Assembly (NCBI GenBank): GCA_965212545.1
Contig: CBDBVB010000029.1
Span: 103,783 to 167,782, forward strand
Direction of reading: 5' to 3'
DNA from: JABDIP01 sp965212545
GTDB taxonomy: Bacteria > Pseudomonadota > Alphaproteobacteria > DSM-16000 > Inquilinaceae
Length of the DNA stretch: 64,000 nt
Positions 43,235 through 52,805 of the stretch are shown piece by piece. The notes under the pieces are model-generated. The model was not told where the DNA came from. It worked only from the letters and a program-made list of their open reading frames with translations, and did not search any database. The position numbers and the translations under genes are program-made. How positions within the stretch are numbered: position 1 is the stretch's first letter; each line of letters starts with the position of its first letter.

Positions 43235-46200
43235 CGGATCTGGGCGCCGACATCGGCCGTCGAGCCGTTGACGGCTGTCACGTTCAACGTGTCGCCCACA
43301 TCCGGGTCGATGTCGTTGTCCAAGACCCCGTTCACCGCGACCATGACGCCTTCGTCCACCGTCAGGGTGTCGTCAACGGCGGTCGGTGCGGTGTTGTCCG
43401 TCGAACCGGTGATCGAAACCGTGACGGTCGCCGTGTCGGTGCCGCCATTGCCGTCATCAACTGTGTAGGTGAACGTATCGGTGCCGGTCTCGCCGGTATT
43501 CAGCGATTCGAACGCGCCATTCGGATCGTAGCTGTAGCTGCCATCGGCGTTCATGGTAACCACGGCACCCGAGGCCAGCGTCACCGCCGCGCCCACATTC
43601 GCAGCCGCACCCTCGACCGCGCTGACATTCAGCGCATCGGTCGCATCCGGGTCGCTGTCATTGGTCAGCACGCCGTCAGCCGCGACCACCAGGGTGCCGT
43701 CCTCGCCGACCGTACCGGTGTCGTCACCGGCCGTCGGGCCGTCATTGGCGCCGTTGATGGTCACCGTCACGGTCGCCGTGTCGGTGCCGCCATTGCCGTC
43801 GTCCGCCGTGTAGGTGAACGTATCGGTGGTGCTCTCGCCGACCGCCAGGCCGTTGAAGGCGCCGTTGGTGTCGTAGCTGTAGCTGCCGTCGGCGTTCATG
43901 GTGACGATCGCGCCGGAGGCCAGCGTCACCGCCACCCCGACATTCGCCGCCGCACCCTCGACCGCGCCGACGTTCAATACGTCACCCGCATTCGGATCCG
44001 TGTCGTTGGACAGCACGCCATTAGCGGCAACGGACAGCACATTGTCCTCGCCCACACTCGCCGAGTCATCGCCGGCGGTCGGCGCCAGATTTGGCGGCGC
44101 GCCCACACCGGTGATGGTGATGGTCACCGTCGCCGTGTCTGTGGCGCCGTGCTCGTCGGTCACCGTGTAGGTGAAGCTATCGGTCGCGGTTTCGCCGTCG
44201 TTCAGATAGTCGAACCCGGCCATCGGCAGATAGGTGTAGCCGCCATCGGCGCTCATCACGAGAATGGCACCGGAGGCCATCGGTACAGGGACCGCGCCAA
44301 CGGCAGGGATGGTCATCCCGGCGACTTCGGTCACGGAAATCGAGGAACCGTTGTCGATATCGGCGTCGTTGGCCAGCAGGCCATCGGCCGCGGCAACCAC
44401 GATGGCGCCACCCTCGACCACGGTACCGGTATCATCCGTCGCGTTCGGATCGTCGTTCGCGCCCTGGATCGTCAAAGTGACGGTGGCGGTGTCCGTGCCG
44501 CCATTGCCGTCGCTCACCGTGTAGGTGAAGCTGTCGGTCGCGCTTTCGCCAACCGCCAGGCCCTCGAACGACCCATTGGTGTTGTAGTTGTAGGTGCCAT
44601 CGGCGTTCATGGTCACCACCGCGCCGGACGCAAGGGTGACCTGGACCAGCCCGGTGGCCCCATCGACCGCCGTGCCCTCGACCGCGCTGACGCTCAGCAC
44701 GTCGCTGGTATCCGGATCGATATCGTTGGTCAGGACACCATTGGAGGTGACCGTCAGGACATCGTCCTCGCCCACCGAACCGGTGTCATCGCCGGCGGTC
44801 GGCCCGTCATTGGCGCCGTTGATCGTGACGTTCACGGTCGCCGTGTCGGTGGCGCCGTTGCTATCGGTAACGGTGTAGGTGAAGCTGTCGGTCGCTGTCT
44901 CGCCGACCGCCAGGCCCTCGAACTGTCCATTCGGATCGTAGCTGTAGCTGCCATCGGCGTTCATGGTCAGCAGCGCGCCCGAGGGGAGTGTGACCTGCGT
45001 GCCAAGATTGGCGGAATCGCCCTCGACTGCGCTGACGCTGACCGTATCGCCGGAATCCGGGTCGCCGTCATTCGCCAGCACGCCATTCGCGGCAACGGTG
45101 GTTGCACCGTCTTCATCCGCCGAGACGACATCGTCGCCCGCGATCGGCGCGTCATTGGCGCCGTCGATGGACACCGTGACGGTCGCCGTATCGGTGCCGC
45201 CATTGCCGTCATCCACCGTGTAGGTGAACGTGTCAGTGGTGCTGTCGCCAATCGCCAGCCCGTCGAACGCACCGTTCGGATCGTAGCTGTAGCTGCCGTC
45301 CGCGTTCATGGTGAGCAGCGCGCCGGAGGCAAGGGTGACCGGGGCGCCCACATTGGCGGGATCGCCCTCGACTGCGCCAACGCTCAACACGTCGCTCGCA
45401 TCCGGATCGCTGTCGTTCGACAGAACGCCGTTTGCGGCGACCGTCAGAACATCGTCCTCGCCCACCGAACCGGCATCGTCATCGGCCGCGGTCGGGGCGT
45501 CATTGGCGCCGTTGATGGTGATCGTAGCCGTAGCCGTGTCGGTGCCGCCATTGCCGTCGCTCACCGTATAGGTGAAGGTTTCGGTGGCGGTCTCGCCGAC
45601 GGCGAGATCGTTGAACTGACCATTCGGGTCGTATTGGCAGCTGCCGTCTGCGCCCATCGTCAACAGGGCGCCGGAGGCCAGCGTGATCTGGGTGCCGACA
45701 TTGGCCGCCGAGCCTTCGACCTCGCTGACCGAAAGCACGTCATTGGTGTCCGGGTCACTGTCGTTCGACAGCACACCATCGGCGGCAACTACATAGACAT
45801 CGTCTTCGCCGACCGAACCGGCATCATCCGCGGCCACCGGCGCATCGTTGGCGCCCATGATCGTGACCGTCACAGTCGCCGTGTCGGTGGCACCCATGTC
45901 ATCGGTCGCGGTGTAGGTGAAGCTGTCGGTCGTCGATTCGCCAACGCCGAGGCTTTCGAAGGCCCCGTTCGGGTCGTAGGTGTAGTTGCCGTTGGCAAGC
46001 ATCGTCAGCAATGCGCCGGAAGGCAGTTGGATCTGGGAGTCGACACCGCCGCTGTTCCCATTGACATGGGTCACGGTCAACGAGTCGCCGGGATCCGGAT
46101 CGATATCGTTGTCCAGAACGCCGTTGACAAAGACGGACTGTCCCTCGTCGACGGTCAGTGAATCGTCAATGGCATCGGGTACGGAGTTTGAATTACCAGT

Positions 46201-47178
46201 GCTCTCGAACTCGATGTGCTCGACGTTGCGCAGGGTGTCCACGTTCCCAGAGCCATCAAGATATTCGACAGTGTATCGGCCATTCCCAAGATTATTGACC
46301 ATGTAGTCGTCGGACGACCCAGAATAGAACACTGTGTCGTCGCCGCGGCCGCCATCGATGCGATCGTCGCCGGCACCGGCAACTATGTAGTCGTCGCCGC
46401 GGCCGCCGTCGATGCGATCGTCTCCATCGCCGCCATAGATCTCATCGTCGCCACGACCGCCGTCGATCCGGTCATCGCCATCGCCGCCATAGATCTCGTC
46501 TTCGCCACGACCGCCGTCGATCCGGTCATCGCCGGACCCACCGTCGATGAAGTCGTCGTCGCGGCCACCGTCGATCCGATCGTTTCCGGCATCGCCGTAG
46601 ATTTCGTCCTCGCCACGGCCGCCGTTGATGCGATCGTCGCCATCGCCGCCATGGATTTCGTCGTTGCCGCGGCCGCCGTCGATGCGATCGTCGCCGTCGC
46701 CGCCATAGATTTCATCATTGCCACGGCCGCCGTCGATCCGGTCATCGCCGGACCCGCCAGCGATCAGATCGTCGCCCGAACCGCCATCAATGCGGTCATC
46801 GCCGGAGCCGGCCAAAATGATGTCGTCGCCACTGCCGCCACGAACACGATCATCGCCACTGCCGGAGATTATGAGGTCTTCGCCGCTGCCGCCGTCGACA
46901 CGATCGTTGCCGCTGCCGGAGAATATAAGGTCGTCTCCGCTGCCGCCGTCCACACGATCTCTGCCGCTGCCGGAGAATATAAGGTCGTCGCCGCTGCCGC
47001 CGTCCACACGATCGTTGCCGCTGCCCGCGATGACGAAATCGTTGCCGCTACCGGCACGGATGCGGTCATTTCCGCCGCCGCCGAAAATCAGATCGTTGCC
47101 ACCTCTGCCGTCGATCCGATCGTCGCCATTGGTGCCAAACAGAAAATCGTTGCGGTTCGTGCCTCGAATTCTGGCCAT
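43213..47178 (-). CDS. Giant RTX adhesin, N-terminal fragment (RTX block and VCBS repeats)
   Basis: 1,321 codons with the true N-terminus (MARIRGTNRNDFLFG) at 47178. There is no Sec signal, as expected for a type I secretion substrate. Residues ~10-275 are about 30 RTX nonapeptides (GGSGDDLIF, GGDGDDRID), which bind calcium in a beta-roll, followed by the usual closing segment (YTVEYLDGSGNVDTLRNVEHIEF). From ~335 on come about nine VCBS/cadherin-like units. The N-terminal RTX placement is unusual, and no LapA-type retention module is seen, so the protein may be released. No ABC/HlyD/TolC secretion genes are in the window. With the four other fragments the gene totals ~10.7 kb. Confidence 0.9.
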   Translation of the reverse strand: MARIRGTNRNDFLFGTNGDDRIDGRGGNDLIFGGGGNDRIRAGSGNDFVIAGSGNDRVDGGSGDDLIFSGSGRDRVDGGSGDDLIFSGSGNDRVDGGSGEDLIISGSGDDRVRGGSGDDIILAGSGDDRIDGGSGDDLIAGGSGDDRIDGGRGNDEIYGGDGDDRIDGGRGNDEIHGGDGDDRINGGRGEDEIYGDAGNDRIDGGRDDDFIDGGSGDDRIDGGRGEDEIYGGDGDDRIDGGRGDDEIYGGDGDDRIDGGRGDDYIVAGAGDDRIDGGRGDDTVFYSGSSDDYMVNNLGNGRYTVEYLDGSGNVDTLRNVEHIEFESTGNSNSVPDAIDDSLTVDEGQSVFVNGVLDNDIDPDPGDSLTVTHVNGNSGGVDSQIQLPSGALLTMLANGNYTYDPNGAFESLGVGESTTDSFTYTATDDMGATDTATVTVTIMGANDAPVAADDAGSVGEDDVYVVAADGVLSNDSDPDTNDVLSVSEVEGSAANVGTQITLASGALLTMGADGSCQYDPNGQFNDLAVGETATETFTYTVSDGNGGTDTATATITINGANDAPTAADDDAGSVGEDDVLTVAANGVLSNDSDPDASDVLSVGAVEGDPANVGAPVTLASGALLTMNADGSYSYDPNGAFDGLAIGDSTTDTFTYTVDDGNGGTDTATVTVSIDGANDAPIAGDDVVSADEDGATTVAANGVLANDGDPDSGDTVSVSAVEGDSANLGTQVTLPSGALLTMNADGSYSYDPNGQFEGLAVGETATDSFTYTVTDSNGATDTATVNVTINGANDGPTAGDDTGSVGEDDVLTVTSNGVLTNDIDPDTSDVLSVSAVEGTAVDGATGLVQVTLASGAVVTMNADGTYNYNTNGSFEGLAVGESATDSFTYTVSDGNGGTDTATVTLTIQGANDDPNATDDTGTVVEGGAIVVAAADGLLANDADIDNGSSISVTEVAGMTIPAVGAVPVPMASGAILVMSADGGYTYLPMAGFDYLNDGETATDSFTYTVTDEHGATDTATVTITITGVGAPPNLAPTAGDDSASVGEDNVLSVAANGVLSNDTDPNAGDVLNVGAVEGAAANVGVAVTLASGAIVTMNADGSYSYDTNGAFNGLAVGESTTDTFTYTADDGNGGTDTATVTVTINGANDGPTAGDDTGTVGEDGTLVVAADGVLTNDSDPDATDALNVSAVEGAAANVGAAVTLASGAVVTMNADGSYSYDPNGAFESLNTGETGTDTFTYTVDDGNGGTDTATVTVSITGSTDNTAPTAVDDTLTVDEGVMVAVNGVLDNDIDPDVGDTLNVTAVNGSTADVGAQIRCPPVRC
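46350..47151 (-). repeat. RTX nonapeptide-coding array
   Basis: About 30 tandem 27-bp repeats encode GGxGxDxxx nonapeptides at the N-terminus of the giant adhesin. Two sub-patterns alternate: DRIDGGRGN/DEIYGGDGD in the downstream half and DRVDGGSGD/DLIFSGSGN in the upstream half. Confidence 0.9.
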
Positions 47179-48024
47179 TTCGCTTGTCCCCTTTTATCGG
47201 CGAATTCCCCCTTAATTTGAGAGAAAACGCCGATCCCATGTCATCGCGCGAGACCGGCGGGACTCCTTCCCACCGGCCACTGCAGCTCCAATTTCTGCCC
47301 CGCAACATGGGAGACGGCCTGGCGCCATCTCCTGACTGGACTTGCAGCTTCCCGACGATCGGACCGGCTGTACCCCAATAAATACCGAGGCCCTAAGGTC
47401 ACTTTCCCGGCAAATCCGACGCCCGCTGCCAACCCCACTTGTCTGCGGCAGGCGAACTTCGGTGTCCCGGGATACAGACCATCCCCAATCGCAGCCTGAA
47501 GTATTCTCGGCACTCAAAATAATTGCAAAGGATTTATTGCATCTGCCGTTAACGTTTCATTATATCATTGACCAAATACACTATATAGGTGACTTTTTGG
47601 TCAGCTATATACTAAATATAGTACATCAAAGACCGAAAATTTCAAATTAACCAATGCCAGAAAGATGTATTTCGTTTTTTTATCTATCTTTTTCAATAGG
47701 TTAGATGTTTTTGAATTGAGCCGATTTCGTTGAATAATTCCAATATTGACTAAGCAATTATTGCCAAATGCTGTGTATTTCTGATTAACAAACGATTAAC
47801 ATTATTTAAAGTGACGTTTACCATAGGTATTCCGGGGGTTTACCCATGGATGCGACGGCCATCGGCCGCGACGTCACGCGCCATGCGACAATGCTATGGA
47901 GGATTGACAACCGGATGGCCTAGGCTGCATGCGATGCCGAAGCTGATACGAAGAACGCCGGTGCCGGAATGAGACGGATCAAGGTCAATTTGCGGAATTC
48001 ACAAGGCCACGGGACGCCCTACCC
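47179..48024. promoter_or_regulatory. Long AT-rich intergenic region with dyads between adhesin and kinase
   Basis: 846 bases with no convincing gene. From about 47516 to 47830 the composition drops to roughly 30-35% GC against ~65% around it. It contains the inverted repeat TGACCAAA...TTTGGTCA (47569-47576, 47596-47603), the palindrome CTATATAG (47581-47588) within its loop, and CTATAT...ATATAG (47605-47621). These lie about 390 bases before the adhesin ATG and would suit regulator or nucleoid-protein binding that controls the adhesin, the divergent kinase, or both. A 25-codon frame at 47846-47923 is present but unsupported. Confidence 0.6.
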
Positions 48025-50577
48025 GTGAGCGGGCTGTGCAAATGGATCTTCGGACAGCCGAGCGGCGACTCCGATGAGGCCGGCGAAATCCGGGCCGCCC
48101 AGATGGCGAGTTTCGCACGGCAAACGCCGATCAACGCACTTGTGACGGTCGCGACGTCGAGTCTAACGGCCGCCGTGCTCTGGCCTGAAGCGGCAATCCC
48201 TTGGGTGCTGTGTTGGGTCGGGGCCCATTTCCTGATTTCCGCGACCGTCCTGTCTCGTTGGTGGAGCCGTCGCGGCATGCCCGTGAAGACCTGGGTCAGC
48301 GAGCGCGGCCCTCGCCGGGCCAAGGCGTTCGCCTGGGCGGCGGGCGCGGCCTGGGGCGCAGGCGCCGGTTTCCTGCCGTTCGTGCCGCCGGCGCAGCAGT
48401 TGGCGCTGATTATCGTCACCGCCGCCATGGGCGGGGGCGCCTCGACGACCTTGGCCGCGATCCCGGGTGCGGCAGCCGGTTTCGTCATTCTGAGCATCAT
48501 GCCCTATGGCGGGTACTTCGTCTCACAGGGTGACCCGGTCTATTTCGGACTCGCGACGATGGCGCTCGTCATGACGTTGGCGATGCTCCTTTCGACCCGG
48601 ATTGCATACGGAACGCTGTTGGAGGAGATCAAGACCAAACAGGCCAACGCATCGCTTCTGACCCAGTTCCAGGCCGAACGGCGCCGATGGCTGGAGATCT
48701 CCGACACGGCCGACGCATTCGCGTTGTTCGACGAAGACGACCGGCTGCTGCTTTGGAACGAGAACCTTCGCCGGATGCTGTCGTTGCCCGACTCTCTCGT
48801 GCGGCGCGGAGCACAGCGCCGCGAATTGCTGCGCCAGGTCGCCCATCCGGTGGGCGTCGACAGCGAGGCGACCACAGAGGCTTGGGTCGGCGCCCAAATG
48901 ACTATTCCGGATGCCGGCGGCGCGCCGAACATCCAAGAGCTGTCCAACGGCCGATGGATCCGCACCCAATTGCGCCGCACCGATGAGGGCCACACGGTTG
49001 CGATCTATACAGATGTCACTGCGATCAAACAGGCGGAGGAGCGCGCCACCCAGCTCGCGGCAATCGTCGACTCCACCGCCGATGCGGTGATCGGCCTCGA
49101 TAGGGACGGGCTGGTGACGTCTTGGAACGACGCCGCGACCCGCATATTCGGCTATGATGGCGATGAGATCATCGGCAAATCGATCGCCCTCCTGCCACCG
49201 ACCGAACGCCTGGACGAAGTCACCGAGATTCTCGAGAAGGTCAAGCAGGGCGAGCGCATTTCAAGCCTCGACACCATCCGGCGCACCAAGACGGGGCGTC
49301 TGGTCGACGTGTCCTTAACCGCCTCCCCCGTTCTCGACGACCATGGCGAGATCATAGGCGTGTCGGCCATCTACCGCGACATCTCCGACCAGAAGCGCAC
49401 CGAGGAGCAGCTTCGCCAGGCCCAGAAGATGGAGACGATCGGTCAGCTCACAGGCGGCGTCGCGCATGATTTCAACACCGTGCTGGGCGTCGTCGTCGGC
49501 AATCTCGAATTGCTGCAGGACGACGATGCCCTGGGTGAAGACGCGACCGATCTGATCAAATCGGCGATGCATGCGGCGAGCCGCGGCGTCGACCTGACCA
49601 GCCGACTCCTGGCGTTCTCGCGAAAGCAGAACTTGCGGCCGCGGGTCACCGACCTCAACGAGCGGGTCAGCGATGCACTCACGCTGCTGAACCGCACGCT
49701 GGACACGACGATCCAGATCAACACCCTGCTGTCCGGCCGGCTGTGGCGCGCGCAGATCGATCCGATTCAGCTGGAGACGGCAATCATCAATCTTGCGCTC
49801 AACGCGCGGACGGCGATGCCCGATGGAGGCACGCTGACGATCAGCACCGCCAACGTCACGGTCAAGGAGACCGACGAAGATCGCCCGGACGAGGTGGCGC
49901 CCGGCCAATACGTCACGCTGACGGTGTCGGATACCGGGACCGGCATGTCCAAGGATGTCCTGGAGCACGCGGTCGAGCCGTTCTTCACCACCCGCGACAT
50001 CGGCCAGGGCAGCGGCCTCGGCCTCAGCATGGTGCATGGCTTCGTCAAGCAGTCCGGCGGCCACATCCGTATCGCCAGCACCGTCAATAGCGGCACCACG
50101 GTGACAATCTGGTTCCCGCGTACCACTCAGCCTCTGAGCAAGACCCCGGCGCCCAAGCAGTTGCCGACACCGCTGGGCGCGGGTGAGACGGTGCTGGTGG
50201 TTGAGGACGATGCATCACTGCGCCGGGTGGCCGCGACCATGCTGCAGAGCCTGGGCTATACCGTGATCGCCGCCTCCGACGGCAACTCGGCGCTCGGCAT
50301 GCTCGACCAGGAGCCGGCGATCGACCTTCTGTTTACGGATCTGGCGCTGCCGCGCGGCATGAACGGCGCCGTTCTGGCTCGCAAGGCAACGGAGCGCAGG
50401 CCCGATCTCAGGGTCCTGTATACATCGGGTTTTGCGGAATATGCCGGCCGGCGCTACGACATGCTCGACGACGATGTGGCGCTGATCGCAAAGCCCTATC
50501 GCAAGGCGGCACTCGCCCGACACATCCGGCAGATTCTGGACGAGGATCCGGCCGACCGGGACGCGCAGCAATCCTGA
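48025..50577 (+). CDS. Membrane hybrid sensor histidine kinase with PAS domains and receiver
   Basis: 850 aa, start GTG at 48025. About five or six membrane helices occupy residues 35-190. Then follow a PAS-like segment (about 225-335, LEISDTADAFALFDED), a PAS/PAC domain (about 345-465, IVDSTADAVIGLDRDG), HisKA with the phospho-accepting His481 (GGVAHDFNT), an ATPase domain with N, G1 and G2 boxes (NLALNARTAMPDGG, VSDTGTGM, GQGSGLGLSMVHGF), and a C-terminal receiver with Asp772 (LLFTDLALP). No adjacent response regulator with an output domain. It is divergent from the giant adhesin across the AT-rich region; control of that gene is a guess from position. Confidence 0.92.
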   Translation: MSGLCKWIFGQPSGDSDEAGEIRAAQMASFARQTPINALVTVATSSLTAAVLWPEAAIPWVLCWVGAHFLISATVLSRWWSRRGMPVKTWVSERGPRRAKAFAWAAGAAWGAGAGFLPFVPPAQQLALIIVTAAMGGGASTTLAAIPGAAAGFVILSIMPYGGYFVSQGDPVYFGLATMALVMTLAMLLSTRIAYGTLLEEIKTKQANASLLTQFQAERRRWLEISDTADAFALFDEDDRLLLWNENLRRMLSLPDSLVRRGAQRRELLRQVAHPVGVDSEATTEAWVGAQMTIPDAGGAPNIQELSNGRWIRTQLRRTDEGHTVAIYTDVTAIKQAEERATQLAAIVDSTADAVIGLDRDGLVTSWNDAATRIFGYDGDEIIGKSIALLPPTERLDEVTEILEKVKQGERISSLDTIRRTKTGRLVDVSLTASPVLDDHGEIIGVSAIYRDISDQKRTEEQLRQAQKMETIGQLTGGVAHDFNTVLGVVVGNLELLQDDDALGEDATDLIKSAMHAASRGVDLTSRLLAFSRKQNLRPRVTDLNERVSDALTLLNRTLDTTIQINTLLSGRLWRAQIDPIQLETAIINLALNARTAMPDGGTLTISTANVTVKETDEDRPDEVAPGQYVTLTVSDTGTGMSKDVLEHAVEPFFTTRDIGQGSGLGLSMVHGFVKQSGGHIRIASTVNSGTTVTIWFPRTTQPLSKTPAPKQLPTPLGAGETVLVVEDDASLRRVAATMLQSLGYTVIAASDGNSALGMLDQEPAIDLLFTDLALPRGMNGAVLARKATERRPDLRVLYTSGFAEYAGRRYDMLDDDVALIAKPYRKAALARHIRQILDEDPADRDAQQS

Positions 50578-50626
50578 CGCGCACTCGTCATCCGGCCGCG
50601 GTGCGACTCAACCCGCCGGCCGATCG

Positions 50627-50986
50627 TCATGCGCCGGGATCGTAGCCATTGCGCTCAAGCCACTCCCATCCTGGCCCGGGCCAGCGAACCTCGTCCAGCG
50701 CGACCCGGCCGGCCGGGCTGAAGCGAATGCCCTCCCGGTTCAGCAGGGCACGCTGGCGCGATGCGCCGTCGCCAGGCCGCGCGCTGATCTCGCCGCGGCT
50801 GTTGATCACCCGCTGCCAGGGTACGCCGCCGCCATCCGGTGTGGCGGCCATGGCATAGCCGACCACCCTTGCGGTACAGCCGACGATCCCGGCGATTTGT
50901 CCATAAGTGGCAATGCGACCCGGCGGTATCTCGCGAACCAGATCATAGATGCGATCGAACAGCCGGGACCGGTCCGTTTGCGTCAA
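50627..50986 (-). CDS. Alkyltransferase-like protein (MGMT family without the acceptor cysteine)
   Basis: 119 aa, only the DNA-binding domain of O6-alkylguanine transferases. The helix-turn-helix part reads PPGRIATYGQIAGIVG and VVGYAMAA; where true transferases have PCHRV, this has PWQRVI, as in the Atl1/ATL proteins. ATL proteins bind O6-alkylguanine lesions and mark them for nucleotide excision repair. It follows the FAH-family gene by three bases on the same strand, so it is probably in that operon. Confidence 0.9.
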   Translation of the reverse strand: MTQTDRSRLFDRIYDLVREIPPGRIATYGQIAGIVGCTARVVGYAMAATPDGGGVPWQRVINSRGEISARPGDGASRQRALLNREGIRFSPAGRVALDEVRWPGPGWEWLERNGYDPGA

Positions 50987-50989
50987 AAC

Positions 50990-51835
50990 CTAATCCTGCG
51001 ACATGCGCTGCTGTTGCTCGCCCAACCCGTCGATGCCCAGCCGCACCACGTTGCCCTCCCGCAAATAGATCGGCGCCGGCCTTTGACCCATCCCGACGCC
51101 CGGCGGAGTACCGGTGGAGATGATGTCGCCCGGCTGCAGACTCATGAACTGGCTCACATAACTCACGATCCTGGCGACTCCGAAAACCATGGTCTTGGTC
51201 GAGCCATCCTGGTAGCGGTGGCCGTCAACCTCCAGCCATAGATGCAAATCCTGTGGGTCCGCGACCTCGTCGGGAGTGACCAGCCAAGGCCCGATCGGGC
51301 CGAAGCCATCGGCGCTCTTGCCCTTGACCCATTGCCCGGCGCGGTGGATCTGATGCTCGCGCTCCGAGAAGTCGTTGACGACGCAATAGCCCGCGACATG
51401 GTCCAGGGCGCTGCCTTCCGCCACGTATTTGGCCGGCGTTCCGATCACAACGCCCAATTCGACTTCCCAATCCGTCTGGCTCGAACCAGGTGGGATGGCG
51501 ACATCGTCATAGGCCCCGCAGATCGCGCTGGTCGCCTTCATGAAGAGGACCGGTTCCGGTGGCACTTCGAGCCCGGACTCCGCCGCGTGATCAGCGTAAT
51601 TGAGGCCGATGCAGATGAATTTGCCGACCGCGCCGACACATGGGCCGAGCCGGGGCTCGCCTTCGACCAGGGGCAGCGAGTCGGGGTCGAGCCCGCGCAG
51701 CCGATCAATCGAGGTCGGCAGCAAGGCGTCGCCGGCGAGATCGGCGATCACGCCGGACAGGTCGCGAAGCCGACCGTCGCCGTCCAGCATACCGGGCTTC
51801 TCCTGGCCTCGGTCTCCATAACGCAACAGTCTCAT
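50990..51835 (-). CDS. Fumarylacetoacetate hydrolase-family protein
   Basis: 281 aa. The FAH fold is clear: FICIGLNYADHAAESG, PVLFMKATSAICG, WEVELGVVIG with the metal-binding Glu, GYCVVNDFSERE, KSADGFGPIGPWLVTPDEV and STGTPPGVGMG. Family members include acylpyruvases, 2-keto-4-pentenoate hydratases, oxaloacetate decarboxylases and ureidoglycolate lyases; substrate cannot be told here. It lies 94 bases after tupA and 3 bases before the ATL gene. Confidence 0.9.
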   Translation of the reverse strand: MRLLRYGDRGQEKPGMLDGDGRLRDLSGVIADLAGDALLPTSIDRLRGLDPDSLPLVEGEPRLGPCVGAVGKFICIGLNYADHAAESGLEVPPEPVLFMKATSAICGAYDDVAIPPGSSQTDWEVELGVVIGTPAKYVAEGSALDHVAGYCVVNDFSEREHQIHRAGQWVKGKSADGFGPIGPWLVTPDEVADPQDLHLWLEVDGHRYQDGSTKTMVFGVARIVSYVSQFMSLQPGDIISTGTPPGVGMGQRPAPIYLREGNVVRLGIDGLGEQQQRMSQD

Positions 51836-51929
51836 CGCATAGATCCTCCCTGCGGTCGTGCGCCACTGCGCACACCTTGTTTGTACCTCATTGACCTAGC
51901 CGAACCCGGCTGCGCATCAACCCCGTCAG

Positions 51930-52805
51930 TCAGGATCCGGCGCCATCCGCGTTCGGGAAAAAGAGCTGCTGGCCATTCACCCGGAACGCAGCGATCTCCG
52001 ATTGACCGATATCCGAAAGTAGCCAGTCGATAAAGGCCTGTCCCAAATCCGCCTTGACGTGTGGGTGACGTTCCGGGTTCACCAACAGGACGCCATAGGG
52101 GTTCGCCAGGCGGGCATCGCCCTCGACCAGAACCTGAAGATCGCCCTTGTTGGCGAAGCTGATCCATGTGCCGCGATCGGTCAGCACATAGGCAGAGAGT
52201 CCGCTCGCCGTGTTCAGCGCCGCCCCCATGCCGGACCCGGTCTCACGATACCAAGCATCGCCGGCGGGTGCGGGGCGGACGTCCGCGTCCTGCCACAGAT
52301 CCAATTCCTTCTTATGGGTGCCGCTATCGTCGCCGCGCGACACGAACACAGCTTCCGCAGCCGCCACCTGCATGAGCGCCTGCGCCGCGTCCGGCAATCC
52401 GCGTAGCTCCGCCGGATCTTCCGCCGGGCCGACGATGATGAAATCGTTGTACATCACGTCGAATCTCTCGACTCCGCCGCCCTCGGCCACAAAAGCCACT
52501 TCGGAGGGGCGATGGTGGACCAACAGCACATCGGCATCGCCGCGCCGCGCCAAGCCAATCGCCTGGCCGGTGCCGACCGCGATGACCCGCACGTCAATTC
52601 CCGTCGCCGCAGTGAATTTCGGCAGCAGATGCTCGAACAGGCCGGAATTCTCGGTCGATGTGGTGGACGCCACCGTGATGTAACGATCTTCCGCGACCAC
52701 TTGTCCGACGGACATCGCCGTCGCCGACATCGCCGCTACCAGAACCGCGCATACGCGGATCCAACCTGCCCACCGCATGCCTGTTCCCGCCCTTGTTGTC
52801 CTCAC
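51930..52805 (-). CDS. tupA: Tungstate-type ABC transporter substrate-binding protein
   Basis: 291 aa. A signal peptide ends near QVVAED, followed by the TupA hallmark TTSTENSGLFEHLLPKF, then DVRVIAVGTGQAIGLARRGD, SRGDDSGTHKKELDLW and YVLTDRGTW. TupA proteins bind tungstate (some molybdate) in the periplasm. Start overlaps the tupC stop (ATGA), so the two are coupled. The formate dehydrogenase locus 10 kb away, a W or Mo enzyme, explains a need for the oxyanion. A permease gene is not adjacent. Confidence 0.92.
   Translation of the reverse strand: MRTTRAGTGMRWAGWIRVCAVLVAAMSATAMSVGQVVAEDRYITVASTTSTENSGLFEHLLPKFTAATGIDVRVIAVGTGQAIGLARRGDADVLLVHHRPSEVAFVAEGGGVERFDVMYNDFIIVGPAEDPAELRGLPDAAQALMQVAAAEAVFVSRGDDSGTHKKELDLWQDADVRPAPAGDAWYRETGSGMGAALNTASGLSAYVLTDRGTWISFANKGDLQVLVEGDARLANPYGVLLVNPERHPHVKADLGQAFIDWLLSDIGQSEIAAFRVNGQQLFFPNADGAGS

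Noticed and set aside
44149..46161. Open frame of 670 codons on the plus strand
   Set aside because: Antisense to the VCBS repeats of the adhesin; same reason.
47846..47923. 25-codon frame in the gap before the kinase
   Set aside because: No ribosome-binding site or similarity; too short to support.
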